In this document: positions 44,858 to 53,593 of the stretch, piece by piece
Position numbering within the stretch: position 1 is the first letter of the stretch
Layout: each line of letters starts with the position of its first letter
Assembly (NCBI RefSeq): GCF_011758805.1
Contig: NZ_JAANOW010000003.1
Span: forward strand, 310,001 to 374,000
DNA length: 64,000 nt
Source: Mycolicibacterium fluoranthenivorans
Lineage (GTDB): Bacteria > Actinomycetota > Actinomycetes > Mycobacteriales > Mycobacteriaceae
Reading direction: 5' to 3'
Program-made: the position numbers and the translations under genes
The notes under the pieces: model-generated
The model's database searches: none
What the model was told of the DNA's origin: nothing
Seen by the model: only the letters and a program-made list of their open reading frames with translations

Positions 44858-45072
44858 GCGACTTGGTCCTTCCGGTGTGGGCAGTCGTCGCGGTGGCGAC
44901 CGTTGACGGCGGGGTAGTACAGGCAGACCTGGCACGGTGGCGGGAACATGGTGCAATCGGCGCGGTGCTGACCGGTCGCCTTCAGGTGGAGTCCACAGCC
45001 CTTGCACCAATCGGAGTAGTTGGCCTGGCCGCCTTGGCGCCAACGGTCACGCGAGATCGATTCCTTAGACAT
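44854..45072 (-). CDS. Small early zinc-ribbon phage protein
   Basis: 72 residues (MSKESISRDRWRQGGQANYS). Three Cys clusters (CKGCGLH, CTMFPPPCQVC, CPHRKDQ) suggest one or two zinc sites. ATG 45072 overlaps the HNH-AP2 stop by 8 bp. Unknown function. Confidence 0.6.
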   Translation of the reverse strand: MSKESISRDRWRQGGQANYSDWCKGCGLHLKATGQHRADCTMFPPPCQVCLYYPAVNGRHRDDCPHRKDQVA

Positions 45073-45562
45073 CGGCCACCTCGATACGGTCGGCATCGTT
45101 GAAGCTGAACAGGGCATTGCGCTTCGCGACTACCGCGGCCTCGGCTTGCTCTGGTGTGTCAAATACGCCGACGTAGACGCGCTTCCCGAAGTGCATAACG
45201 GCGCCGCGCCAGCGTCCGCGATGCCGCCATACTCCGCGGATGCCTGTCCGTGAATCACTATGGGCACCTGTGAGGTTCTCCATGTTCTGCTTGCGGGTCG
45301 ACGGCCGGAGGTGGCTCGGGTTCACGCAATTTGGCCGGTGGCAACGGTGGTCGATATCGGCTCCAGCCGGGATCGGGCCGACGTGTAGCTCGTACGAGTA
45401 ACGGTGCGCGCCGGTGGTCTCGCCTCTGCCAGAGAAGAACGATCCGTACCCGCCTTTGCCTTTCGTGCTGCCCAACCAGACCCAGCAGTTGCTGCCCAGT
45501 AGTTCGCACCATGGACCCGAGGGGTCAACCTTCGCCCAGAATCTCGCCTCTACGTTGCTCAC
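45065..45562 (-). CDS. HNH endonuclease with AP2-like DNA-binding domain
   Basis: 165 residues. HNH_3 core: ADIDHRCHRPNCVNPSHL, then RPSTRKQNMENL. C-terminal AP2-type domain: GIRGVWRHRGRWRGAVMHFG, then KRVYVGVFDTPEQAEAAV. This pairing is typical of free-standing homing endonucleases. Sits among tiny early genes and overlaps both neighbours. Confidence 0.87.
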   Translation of the reverse strand: MSNVEARFWAKVDPSGPWCELLGSNCWVWLGSTKGKGGYGSFFSGRGETTGAHRYSYELHVGPIPAGADIDHRCHRPNCVNPSHLRPSTRKQNMENLTGAHSDSRTGIRGVWRHRGRWRGAVMHFGKRVYVGVFDTPEQAEAAVVAKRNALFSFNDADRIEVADV

Positions 45563-45903
45563 AGCTGCTTGACCTCGCGCAGGACATCAGGCCGGGTGTC
45601 TCGCGCTGGCGCACCGCAGGTTCCGCAGGTATAGCGGCCAATCATGTTGAGCCGGACCAGATGTTGGGCGACGACGATGGTCAGGTCGGACAGGCACTTG
45701 AGGCAGAGCAGGAACGTGTAGTTCCCGAAGTGGTTGATCTTGGTGTCGGCGGCCTGGGTGTTGCAGTGGTCGAGTGCGTGGAATTCGACCTGGACGGCGG
45801 CGTTGCTCTTGCAGTCCTTGTCGCAGCCGTGCATTTCGCATTGGCAGCGAACGGTTTTCCAGTCGAGGTGGGCGATGGCGGCCAGGTCGTCGGTGGGCAT
45901 CAT
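45559..45903 (-). CDS. Early phage protein with multiple zinc sites
   Basis: 114 residues from ATG 45903. CQCEMHGCDKDC, LCLKC and CGTCGAPA indicate two zinc sites. ATGA overlap upstream and downstream. No family recognised. Confidence 0.6.
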   Translation of the reverse strand: MMPTDDLAAIAHLDWKTVRCQCEMHGCDKDCKSNAAVQVEFHALDHCNTQAADTKINHFGNYTFLLCLKCLSDLTIVVAQHLVRLNMIGRYTCGTCGAPARDTRPDVLREVKQL

Positions 45904-46175
45904 TCGCGCACCTCGCGGATAGCGATCACGGCGGCGTGGATGATCGTGTCGAGCACCTTCGGCGTGGGGTTCAGGTGGCTGAGCGCGATGTCGGTGATGT
46001 AGCGCGAGATTGCCGCTCGGGCGGCCATCATCTGCATCTCGCTCGGCAACCACACGTGACCTTCGGGGAGCACCACCGCCGGGTCGAGGTAGTCGATTGG
46101 GGCGTCGGGCGAGAACATGCACCCGCTGATGTGTGGTCCGGTGATCGGGGTGTTGCAGCACCAGGTGCGGTTCAT
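45900..46175 (-). CDS. Small early phage protein
   Basis: 91 residues; N-terminal WCCNTP and CMFS cysteines, C-terminal helix (PKVLDTIIHAAVIAIREVRE). Overlaps both neighbours by 4 bp. Unknown function. Confidence 0.58.
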   Translation of the reverse strand: MNRTWCCNTPITGPHISGCMFSPDAPIDYLDPAVVLPEGHVWLPSEMQMMAARAAISRYITDIALSHLNPTPKVLDTIIHAAVIAIREVRE

Positions 46176-46435
46176 CGCTGGTCCTTCCGGGGTGGGAGTT
46201 GGGCTCGGACGAGCGCGGAGCCGCGGGCCGCCGCCGCGGTGCGGTCGACGTGGTCACACGCCTGCAGGCCGCGGTACCCGTCGTCGTCGCAGAGCCTGCA
46301 GTTGGCGATGGCGGCCCGGGTGAGGTGTGCGCCAGCTTCCGGGTGCTGGTCGTGGTACTCGGCGATCCCGGCCTCGTAGGCCTGCAGCCGGGCGGCGCGG
46401 TCCGCGGCGAGCAGCTCGGCGTTGCGATCAGGCAT
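46172..46435 (-). CDS. Small early phage protein
   Basis: 87 residues, helical (AELLAADRAARLQAYEAGIAEYHDQHP) with a CRLCDDDGYRG...CDH zinc-like motif. Overlaps the replication protein's 3' end by 8 bp. Unknown function. Confidence 0.58.
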   Translation of the reverse strand: MPDRNAELLAADRAARLQAYEAGIAEYHDQHPEAGAHLTRAAIANCRLCDDDGYRGLQACDHVDRTAAAARGSALVRAQLPPRKDQR

Positions 46436-47225
46436 GGGACACCACCGCGGCGCCGTGGGTGCACTTCACCGAATCCGGTGTCGTCTGGCCGGTCTCGTCG
46501 GTCGTCCAGCCGTACTCGTCGCAATCCGGGCAGTCGGCCAGGACCCGCTTGCGCTCGGCCTTCGCCGCGGCCGCCGATGCCTCGACGGCGCTGCCGTGCT
46601 CGGCTTCCCATGCCTGGCGTCGCTGCCGGGCGCCGCCGCAGGCGCGGCACGGCGCGTCGGTGCCTTCCGGATGCTGCGGGCAGAACTCGGGGGGCGGGGT
46701 GTTCACGCCCGCGTCTGCTGAGGTGACCTCTCCCCCATACGTAACCACAGGATTAGGTGATGGTGATGGTGTTGGTAATGGTTCTGGTGTTGGTAGGGCG
46801 GACTCCCGCTGGTGTCCCACCGGGACAGACGTCGGGACAGTCTCGTGACCGTTGCGGGACATTTCACGTTCCCCCTGCTTAGACGGTCGACTGATGCGCT
46901 CGCGCTGCTTGCGTTTCCGTTCAGCCTCAGCCGCACGGAAATCCACAACCTGTTGCTTGGTCTTCTGCCACTTCGCCCAATTCGAAAACTGCACGCCGTC
47001 CTCGACGCGCTCCCACAGTCCGGAGTCGACGAGCAGGTCGACGATTTTCGGGGTTCCGCCGAACTCCTCGACCACCTCGGCGGGGATGTGTCCGTCCGTC
47101 AGTTCCTTGGCCGACCACGAGCCGGTGAGGGTCCAGAGGCCGATCGCCGTTGTCCGGTACCGGCGCGGGATGCGCATGACGGGCTTGCTGTTGGCGAAGC
47201 CGTCATCGACGTTGAACCACGGCAT
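46428..47225 (-). CDS. Phage replication-initiation-like winged-helix protein
   Basis: 265 residues. The start MPWFNVDDGFANSKPVMRIP and the following 100 residues (ALWTLTGSWSAKELTDGHIP-like; SNWAKWQ) match the N-terminal winged-helix domain of mycobacteriophage replication/organiser proteins. A Pro/Ser linker and a C-terminal double zinc knuckle (CPQHPEGTDAPCRACG; CPDCDEYGW) follow. Likely loads the host helicase or binds the phage origin. Confidence 0.65.
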   Translation of the reverse strand: MPWFNVDDGFANSKPVMRIPRRYRTTAIGLWTLTGSWSAKELTDGHIPAEVVEEFGGTPKIVDLLVDSGLWERVEDGVQFSNWAKWQKTKQQVVDFRAAEAERKRKQRERISRPSKQGEREMSRNGHETVPTSVPVGHQRESALPTPEPLPTPSPSPNPVVTYGGEVTSADAGVNTPPPEFCPQHPEGTDAPCRACGGARQRRQAWEAEHGSAVEASAAAAKAERKRVLADCPDCDEYGWTTDETGQTTPDSVKCTHGAAVVSHA

Positions 47226-48664
47226 TACGCTGTCGTCTCCGATCCGGGGGTCAGCGATTCGACGCCAACGCCTACGAGATCTCGCGCGTTCGGCGGGCAC
47301 ACCGCGTTGCCTGCGAGCCGGGACTGTTCGCGCCGGTTGCCTCGCATCACGTAGTCGGCGGGAAAGTCCATCGCCCGCTTCGTCTCTCGCGGCTCCAGCA
47401 TCCGGAAGAGCACATCGTTGATGTCGATGGCCGGTCCGAACGCCAGGCCGTCCGTCTCGCGGGTGGTGCGGGTTGCGATGGGATCTGTATCCGGTGCCGC
47501 GGCGTCGCGCCAGGTTCCGCCGGTCGGCGTGAGCAAGGCGTGGCGCTCAGTGGCGGTGACCGTGGCCAGCGCCTCACCTGCGGGCTTTGTCGACCCGTTG
47601 CCGTAGTAGGCGGTCACCAGGCCGTGATGGTTGCCGGATGCGGTGACGGTAGCCAGAGCATCCGATACCGGCCGATGCTTCGACCCGCCGCCGCGCAGTT
47701 CGGCCATGAACGCCAGCGCTGTCTCGGCCCGAGCGGTCATGGTCCTAACCGGCTGGCCGGCTGGTGTCGCTCGCTTACCGTCACGGCCTTCCACCGGGAC
47801 CAGCAGCGGCGCCCAGTACCGTTCGATGCCCGCCTGAATGCGGGCCATCGTCTTGTCCGCGAGTGGCTTCGCTCGGTCACCGATACGCTGACCGAGCAGA
47901 TCCCAGTCGATGATCTCAGCGGCCGAGCGGAACGCCGGTTCGACAGTCTGGTTGCGGCAAGCCACGTTCGGGCACCGATAGACGTACTGTGCGCGGTAGC
48001 GGCCCCACAGAGGCCGGTCGGCACGCTTCCAGGACTGGATGGCGCGGACAGGCCCACAGGTTGGACACACAGCCGCCGGCCGGGTGAGCCGGTCGAAGTC
48101 AGGGCGTCGGTTTCCCTTGCGCCAGAACACGACATACATGCGATCGCGGGACTGCGGCGCGCCGGGCCCAAACGCCTGTGCGTGCATGCTGTTGACGAAC
48201 ACGATGTGGTGCTCGTATCCGAGGCTGTCCATCGCCATCAGCCACGCTCGGAAAGGCTGCCAGTGATAGGCATCAACGACGTTCTCGACGAACACCAGCT
48301 CGTAGCGGTGGTATTCAGTGAAGCGGACAACGTCCCACATGGTGGCCCGAGACCGCTCGGCGGCCTCGTCGGGCAGGATCTCGCCGAACAGGTCCGGCTG
48401 CGCATCAGCGCGTTTGCGGCCTTTCGCGATGGTGTGGTTCGTGCACTCTGGCGAGAACCACCCCATCGTCGTACGAGGGAATAGGCGCGGGCTGATCTGC
48501 GACAGATCAGCACAGCGGTGATCAGTGGTGGGGTGGTTGGCGCTATGCGTCTCGATGGCCAGTGGCCAGTGATTCGCCGCCATTACCACTTCGACGTCGG
48601 GGATCTGGATGGCGCCGGTCGACGATCCGCCGGCGCCACAGAACATGTCAGTTAAGGTCAGCAT
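47225..48664 (-). CDS. DNA (cytosine-5) methyltransferase, orphan
   Basis: 479 residues from ATG 48664. SAM motif TDMFCGAGGSSTGA; catalytic motif IV appears as FSPECTNHTIAKG (PEC instead of the common PCQ); motif VI is FVENVVDA. A CPTCGP...CPNVAC zinc ribbon is inserted around residues 195-240. A target-recognition part and a C-terminal RLAGNAVCP (motif X-like RxxGNAV) complete it. No restriction partner is next to it, so it probably shields phage DNA. ATG 48685 is an alternative start. Confidence 0.88.
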   Translation of the reverse strand: MLTLTDMFCGAGGSSTGAIQIPDVEVVMAANHWPLAIETHSANHPTTDHRCADLSQISPRLFPRTTMGWFSPECTNHTIAKGRKRADAQPDLFGEILPDEAAERSRATMWDVVRFTEYHRYELVFVENVVDAYHWQPFRAWLMAMDSLGYEHHIVFVNSMHAQAFGPGAPQSRDRMYVVFWRKGNRRPDFDRLTRPAAVCPTCGPVRAIQSWKRADRPLWGRYRAQYVYRCPNVACRNQTVEPAFRSAAEIIDWDLLGQRIGDRAKPLADKTMARIQAGIERYWAPLLVPVEGRDGKRATPAGQPVRTMTARAETALAFMAELRGGGSKHRPVSDALATVTASGNHHGLVTAYYGNGSTKPAGEALATVTATERHALLTPTGGTWRDAAAPDTDPIATRTTRETDGLAFGPAIDINDVLFRMLEPRETKRAMDFPADYVMRGNRREQSRLAGNAVCPPNARDLVGVGVESLTPGSETTA

Positions 48665-49014
48665 CACCATGCGCTTCGTAGGCATGAGGCCGCGAAAATA
48701 ATGCGGCTGAGTTGGATTGGATTGCAGTCGGTTTCACCACACAGCTGCTCGTACAGCGGCGGGTCGACATCATCCACGACCGGGTGCTCGGCGTGGATGG
48801 ACAGCCGGTTGACGAACACCTTCAGCGTCGCGGTCACCGCCGTGGTGTCACCCGCGCTGATATAGATCGGTGATTCGGACGGCACCAGCACCGGCAGACC
48901 GTTGAGCAGCACGCGATTCGGCAGGATCACCGACTCGCCGCCGTCGCCGGTCAACGGCTGGCCTTCGCGCTTGACCTCGATGATGTCCAGATCGACACCA
49001 CGCCCGATCGCCAT
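48664..49014 (-). CDS. Early phage protein
   Basis: 116 residues (MAIGRGVDLDIIEVKREGQP), beta-rich, no signature. The stop overlaps the methyltransferase start (TGATG), so expression is coupled. Unknown function. Confidence 0.58.
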   Translation of the reverse strand: MAIGRGVDLDIIEVKREGQPLTGDGGESVILPNRVLLNGLPVLVPSESPIYISAGDTTAVTATLKVFVNRLSIHAEHPVVDDVDPPLYEQLCGETDCNPIQLSRIIFAASCLRSAW

Positions 49015-49217
49015 CAGCCGCGCACCTTCCCGATCGGGTACTCGTCGTCGGCCTCGGAGGCCGGATCGGGGCTGGGCCCAGTCACTTCGGTGCAGCGGGG
49101 GCACACCCAGCCGTCCTCAGACGGCTGGGCGGCCACCATGGCACGCTGCGGGCAAATCTCGCACTGCACCAGGAACCCGAGAACGGTGCCGGCGTAGTGC
49201 TCTCTCCCGGTGCCCAC
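49014..49217 (-). CDS. Small zinc-finger early protein
   Basis: 67 residues from GTG 49217. QCEICPQRAMV...WVCPRCTE forms one CxxC/CxxC zinc ribbon, followed by an acidic tail. Unknown function. Confidence 0.6.
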   Translation of the reverse strand: MGTGREHYAGTVLGFLVQCEICPQRAMVAAQPSEDGWVCPRCTEVTGPSPDPASEADDEYPIGKVRG

Positions 49218-49220
49218 GGG

Positions 49221-49694
49221 CTATTCGGCGTCGGAGAAGCCGGGGCGGTCGACCTCGTGCTCTTCGACCTCTGCATCCGACTCGTCGTCGGACCCTTCGC
49301 CGTCAACACCCTCATCGTCGGCGTCGGGATCCTGGCCGTCGAACAGCGTCGGCTGATTCGCCGCCGCCTCGGCCGCGGACTCGGCGTCCTTCTGGGCTTG
49401 GGTCTTCTCGATCTCCGGCTCCGGATCGCCCGGCTTCCAGATGGCCTGGATCTGGAGATCGCGGCGGTAGCGCACTTCACCATCGGAGCGCAGCAGCGGG
49501 CCATGCTCTCCTGTGCAGCGGGTGCGCACCATGAAGTACTCGATATCGCCGACTGCCGGCGGATTCACTACTGCGGCGGGGGTGGTGCCCAGCGCGAGGT
49601 ACGCGGGCTTGATCTCCAGATTGGCGTCCGGGTCTTCGACGTTGTCGAGCGCGTTGGTGGTCGGGATGTCTTCGGGCTTATCGGTAACGAGCAT
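49221..49694 (-). CDS. Early phage protein with acidic tail
   Basis: 157 residues. Beta-rich first 95 residues (YFMVRTRCTGEHGPLLRSDG), then a disordered tail very rich in Asp/Glu. It follows the HNH gene by 2 bp. A role as a small DNA mimic or RecT accessory cannot be judged. Confidence 0.58.
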   Translation of the reverse strand: MLVTDKPEDIPTTNALDNVEDPDANLEIKPAYLALGTTPAAVVNPPAVGDIEYFMVRTRCTGEHGPLLRSDGEVRYRRDLQIQAIWKPGDPEPEIEKTQAQKDAESAAEAAANQPTLFDGQDPDADDEGVDGEGSDDESDAEVEEHEVDRPGFSDAE

Positions 49695-49696
49695 GG

Positions 49697-50080
49697 TCAG
49701 ACTCCTATCGGTTGGGTTGTGTTGCGGTGGAAGCGATCGTGCTGGTTTTCGGACGGCGTGCCGTACCGAAGATTCGAGAGATGGTTGTTCAGCGGGTCGT
49801 CGTCGCAGTGGAGTGCGTGGAGGCCCGGCGGGCGCGGCCCGACGAATGCCAGCAGCACGAGGTGATGGACCTTGATCCGCCGTTGCCGCTCACCTGATTT
49901 GAGGGTCACCCGCAGATACTTCTTCCACGGCGGCCCTGCAAGTTCGGGCTTGAGCATCCGGCCAGGCTGGTTGGTCAAGTGGCACCGGAGGACCTGCCGC
50001 GGCTTTGCGAGGACGCGGCCATGGTCGGACACCTCGTAGAGGTCCTCCCAGTCGGGAACAGGCCGCCAGCGCTCAGTCAT
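49697..50080 (-). CDS. NUMOD4/HNH homing-type endonuclease
   Basis: 127 residues. NUMOD4 opening RWRPVPDWEDLYEVSDHGRV and HNH core HHLVLLAFVGPRPPGLHALHCDD, DPLNNHLSNLRYGTPSEN. Overlaps the recT stop by 8 bp. Typical free-standing homing endonuclease gene inserted after the recombinase. Confidence 0.88.
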   Translation of the reverse strand: MTERWRPVPDWEDLYEVSDHGRVLAKPRQVLRCHLTNQPGRMLKPELAGPPWKKYLRVTLKSGERQRRIKVHHLVLLAFVGPRPPGLHALHCDDDPLNNHLSNLRYGTPSENQHDRFHRNTTQPIGV

Positions 50081-51332
50081 TGGAAGCCTGGGCTTCTTCG
50101 GCTTCGAGTTCCTTCAGCGCGGCTGCGTTGAGCCAGTCGTTGACGGCGTCGGCGAGTGTCCCGGCCTCGCTGTGGCCGTGTAGCGAGTTGCGCAGCTTCT
50201 GCAGTTCGTCGGTGGTCAGCTCATTCGAGGACGCGACTTGGCGGCCGACGATGGCCTCGATGACGACCAGGCGGTCCTCGTGGTTCTCCTTCTTGGCCAG
50301 GTCGACCTCACCGAACAGCGAGAAGATGGCGCCGGTCAGCGATGCGCGGGCCGACTTTTCGAGATCCGAGCTCGGCGCGGTGGCGGCCGGCGGATTGTCC
50401 GCAGGTGGTTCCGGTTTTTCCCCCGAGATCGAGGCCTCGGCCGACTCGTCTACCTGCGGTTTGTCCGGATTTGCTTCATTCGGTGTGGAATTTCTACCGG
50501 CATTGTTGCTTTCCGTGTTGTCCGCGGGATCGTCCACCACTTCGGCGTCCTGGGGCGGCTCGGCAGCGGGTGCCGCAGCCTTCGCGCGGGTGCGCTTCGG
50601 CTTCGTAGCGGGAGCCGGGGCGCCGAGGATGTCGTCGGTGGTGACGGGCTTCGCCACGCCGCGTTCGGTCGGCGCGGGTGGAAGCGCCGAATCATCCCAA
50701 CGCTCGGACTCCAGCTCCTCGCTCGTGTACGAGATACCGAGCAGGACATCAGGCGCCATTTCGCGGCACACCTCGGACTGGGCCTTGGCCTTCAGCATCG
50801 CGATCGGGTCGGTGATGTACTTCTCGTTGCCCTGCAGATTGCCGCGCGCGTTGGTCTTGTACTTGCCGGTCTTCGGGTCGATCTCGGGCACGTAGCCAGC
50901 TTTGGTAGCGCGCTCGATAGTCCAAGTCGACTCGTAGACATCGCCTTCCAGATCGACACCGACCACGGTGACGGACTCCTCCGACTGGGCAGAGGTGCGG
51001 ATGCGGTAACCGCGAGCCTTGAGCAGCGCCACCATCGTCCGGGCCTCCAGCGACGGCATGCCGTGAATCGGGATGATGCGCTGCAGCGACTGGATCGGGT
51101 TCAGGCCAAGCTCGGCGCCGTACAGGATCGCGGCGGTGGCGTCCTCCTCCTTCCGGAAGAACCGGGTGGGCACCATCGTGGTCAGCACCATCTTTGAGGC
51201 CAGCTCGTAGGCGGTCTGCATCATCTCGGCGTGCGCGACGAGCATCTGCTGCGCGACGGCAGATGGGTTGTGCGCGGCGGGCAGGACGTTGATGGCGGAT
51301 TCTCCGCGGGTGGCGATATCGGTTGTGGTCAT
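50073..51332 (-). CDS. RecT-like single-strand annealing protein
   Basis: 419 residues. The first 215 match RecT-type annealases: MVPTRFFRKEEDATAAILYG, AELGLNPIQSLQRIIPIHG, PSLEARTMVALLKARGY, and a MAPDVLLG end. The rest is a long Pro/Ala/Glu linker and a small C-terminal helical part (LRNSLHGHSEAGTLADAVND), longer than usual and perhaps a protein-binding tail. Works with the RecE-like nuclease encoded just upstream. Confidence 0.88.
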   Translation of the reverse strand: MTTTDIATRGESAINVLPAAHNPSAVAQQMLVAHAEMMQTAYELASKMVLTTMVPTRFFRKEEDATAAILYGAELGLNPIQSLQRIIPIHGMPSLEARTMVALLKARGYRIRTSAQSEESVTVVGVDLEGDVYESTWTIERATKAGYVPEIDPKTGKYKTNARGNLQGNEKYITDPIAMLKAKAQSEVCREMAPDVLLGISYTSEELESERWDDSALPPAPTERGVAKPVTTDDILGAPAPATKPKRTRAKAAAPAAEPPQDAEVVDDPADNTESNNAGRNSTPNEANPDKPQVDESAEASISGEKPEPPADNPPAATAPSSDLEKSARASLTGAIFSLFGEVDLAKKENHEDRLVVIEAIVGRQVASSNELTTDELQKLRNSLHGHSEAGTLADAVNDWLNAAALKELEAEEAQASND

Positions 51333-51356
51333 TGGATGTTTCCTTCCGGGCGTGGA

Positions 51357-52439
51357 CTAGCTGGCGACGTGTAGTAGGGATTCCTGGCGTTCCCGCCGCC
51401 AGTTCGACATGCCGACACGGTGAACAACCGGGGGGATGCCGGGCCATTCATTGCTGGCTTCGCACTCTGCGTAGATCTCGATGGCTCGACGGTTCAAACG
51501 CCGCCCCAGATCTACAATCTCGGGGTCGATCTCGCACACGGCAACGTCATACGGGGGTTTGTTCGACTGCAAGACGAACACGAATCCGAATCCTTCGAAC
51601 CCATGCTGGATCAGACCGTCCTCATACCAGGCCTGCTGCTGGTGGTAGCCGAACTTAAACACCATGTCTTCGAAGTGATCTACCTCCGCAGAGGTCGACT
51701 GCTTGTAGTCGACGACGATGCGGCGAGGCCGACGTTTTGTCGGTTCGGTGATCCAGTCGGTGCGCAACCTGCAGCGGATTCTCGTCGCGTCGTCATGCCA
51801 GTAGCCAGACATCTCGGCGGTGCCGTCTGTGAACAGGTTGCGTGCTAACGGGTGGTCAAACACAACGCCTGCCATACGTTGTGCAGTTTCCATCTGTGCC
51901 TTCGTGATCGGCGTCAGACCGTCCAGCCGCGCTTTCGCCTCAGTGGCCTTCCACATGCCGGTCGCTGTGGGCTTTTGGGACTGCTTACCGTCCGCGGTGA
52001 GACCATGAATTTTTGGGTCCATGACCTTGAACTGGTTGCCTTCGCCGAGCACCATCTTGTGTGCGCAGTGGCCAAAGTCGTACTCGGGCTTAGGCTTCTG
52101 CGGTTCGTGCCGATCGTTGTAGAACTGCTTCGGGGTCTGCCTGATCAGCGTGCGCGCCCCAGTCGACGACAAGCTGGTGGGGTCTGCGTGGTAGATGTTC
52201 TCGGGCACGACGAGTGGCGAGTACATGGCGTCATTTGGTGGGACGCCAGGCGGCAGATCGGTGCGTACCCCCGGGAGCGCCACGTGATCAGACTCCCCTG
52301 TGCACCCGCGTTGATCTCGGCATGCCGCGCACAACCACATTCGGCAGCACGCCTGGTGGCTGAGCTTTTCGCCGACGAGCTGGCGGGTGTGGCGGCTGGA
52401 GTACCCGCACCCCTGGCACTTCACCGGCGGCGCGGTCAC
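51357..52439 (-). CDS. RecE-like exonuclease with N-terminal zinc domain
   Basis: 360 residues from GTG 52439 (GTGA overlap). Residues 1-50 hold a zinc domain (CQGCGYSSRHTRQL...CCRMWLCAAC). From about 75 on it is a PD-(D/E)XK nuclease: GARTLIRQTPKQFYND, DFGHCAHKMVLGEG, IRCRLRTDWI (the D), and IVVDYKQST (D-x-K). It makes the 3' tails used by RecT. The zinc domain fused in front is unusual. Confidence 0.85.
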   Translation of the reverse strand: MTAPPVKCQGCGYSSRHTRQLVGEKLSHQACCRMWLCAACRDQRGCTGESDHVALPGVRTDLPPGVPPNDAMYSPLVVPENIYHADPTSLSSTGARTLIRQTPKQFYNDRHEPQKPKPEYDFGHCAHKMVLGEGNQFKVMDPKIHGLTADGKQSQKPTATGMWKATEAKARLDGLTPITKAQMETAQRMAGVVFDHPLARNLFTDGTAEMSGYWHDDATRIRCRLRTDWITEPTKRRPRRIVVDYKQSTSAEVDHFEDMVFKFGYHQQQAWYEDGLIQHGFEGFGFVFVLQSNKPPYDVAVCEIDPEIVDLGRRLNRRAIEIYAECEASNEWPGIPPVVHRVGMSNWRRERQESLLHVAS

Positions 52440-52654
52440 AGCGCGATCCATCCGCCGCGCCGCCGCATCAGCTGCTGCGTGCGAGCCGCTTCCCGCTTCA
52501 CGTCCTCCGACCAGCCGCGGCCGGGAAACCGCCGGCAGATGATCGACGCGTTCCGGCCGAGCGTGCGGGCCACCTCCCGGTACGAAGCACCCTCCTCGAG
52601 GAGCGTCTTCGCGGCTTGGGCGTCGGCCTCGGTGAATGGCCGCCCGCTGCTCAC
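52436..52654 (-). CDS. Small helix-turn-helix protein
   Basis: 72 residues from GTG 52654. Helix-turn-helix of resolvase/Myb type (TEADAQAAKTLLEEGASYRE, then VARTLGRNASIICRRF), with a basic C-terminus. Could bind phage DNA. Overlaps both neighbours by 4 bp. Confidence 0.65.
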   Translation of the reverse strand: MSSGRPFTEADAQAAKTLLEEGASYREVARTLGRNASIICRRFPGRGWSEDVKREAARTQQLMRRRGGWIAL

Positions 52655-52896
52655 GACGCCACCTGCTCGGCGTATCGGCTTGCCGGGTTGAGTGGATGAT
52701 CCGGCGGCAGGGGGTAGTCCGGTGCTGTCCGGATCGCGGCCACGAGCGCGATGAGCGAGATGATGTCGACCGCACCACCGAGCGCGGCACAGATCCGCCA
52801 TTCCTCGTCGGTGATGCCGAGGATGAACTGGTCGGCGAACTCACCCATCGTCTTGATGTTCTTGGCCTTCGCGAGACCACCATTCAGCAGCGTCAC
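52651..52896 (-). CDS. Small early phage protein
   Basis: 81 residues; helical with one weakly hydrophobic stretch (GGAVDIISLIALVAAIRTAP) and a Pro-rich end. Unknown function; coupled to neighbours by overlaps. Confidence 0.58.
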   Translation of the reverse strand: MTLLNGGLAKAKNIKTMGEFADQFILGITDEEWRICAALGGAVDIISLIALVAAIRTAPDYPLPPDHPLNPASRYAEQVAS

Positions 52897-53318
52897 TGGA
52901 CACCCGCCTTTGGCGTCACGTCGAAGTCAGCCATGATCGCCCCGACGATCGCCGGGAGATCGCTGGTGTTGGCCTCGTGGATCTTCGACAGACGGCGGAT
53001 GAGTGCCGCCTCGGTGCGCTCCTGGACCGCGCGAGCGTCGAGCTGCTCGGCGACGTGCCGCAGATTGGATGGGCTCCACTCGATATCGGTGACAGCCCGA
53101 GCGAGCGCCACGCCGCGGTGGTACTCGACGGTGGCCTCTTCGAGGACGCCGGCTGCGAGCCGCATACGCGTCGGTAGGTCGAGGAGCTGAAACTCAGCGG
53201 ACACGGATCGAGGTCGGCCACCGCCGCCACCGCAGGCACCGACGGTTACAGCACCGCGACTATGGATGGCTGCCGGCTCGCCGCGTCCGCCGCCAGCGGC
53301 GGTCACACTGTCGGTCAT
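52893..53318 (-). CDS. Early phage protein
   Basis: 141 residues; Gly-rich, probably disordered first 35 residues, then helical. The in-frame GTG at 53204 (SAEFQLLDLPTRMRLAAGVL) would remove the disordered part and may be the true start. Unknown function. Confidence 0.55.
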   Translation of the reverse strand: MTDSVTAAGGGRGEPAAIHSRGAVTVGACGGGGGRPRSVSAEFQLLDLPTRMRLAAGVLEEATVEYHRGVALARAVTDIEWSPSNLRHVAEQLDARAVQERTEAALIRRLSKIHEANTSDLPAIVGAIMADFDVTPKAGVQ

Positions 53319-53593
53319 CGTGCACCTGCCAGGCGGTTGATGCGACGCGACCGGCGGGCAGCCTTGTTACGCTTCCGACGATGCGCAACCACAGCCGGAT
53401 CGACTGTCCCGGCATAGATGTGCTTGCCCTGCAGCGCGGCGAAGATCGGCGACGGCCGGAACTTCCGCCCCTCGGCCGGCTCCCACTTGCCGAGCAGCTT
53501 CGACGTGTCGGCCGCGGGCCCGGTGTAACCGGTCGCTGCCGCCTTCCGCTCGGCGTCGGACAGGAACGGGCCCTGTACGCGAATCGATTTCAT
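53315..53593 (-). CDS. Small basic early phage protein
   Basis: 92 residues (MKSIRVQGPFLSDAERKAAA) ending in a strongly basic stretch (HRRKRNKAARRSRRINRL) likely to bind nucleic acid. ATG 53593 overlaps the upstream stop. Confidence 0.6.
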   Translation of the reverse strand: MKSIRVQGPFLSDAERKAAATGYTGPAADTSKLLGKWEPAEGRKFRPSPIFAALQGKHIYAGTVDPAVVAHRRKRNKAARRSRRINRLAGAR

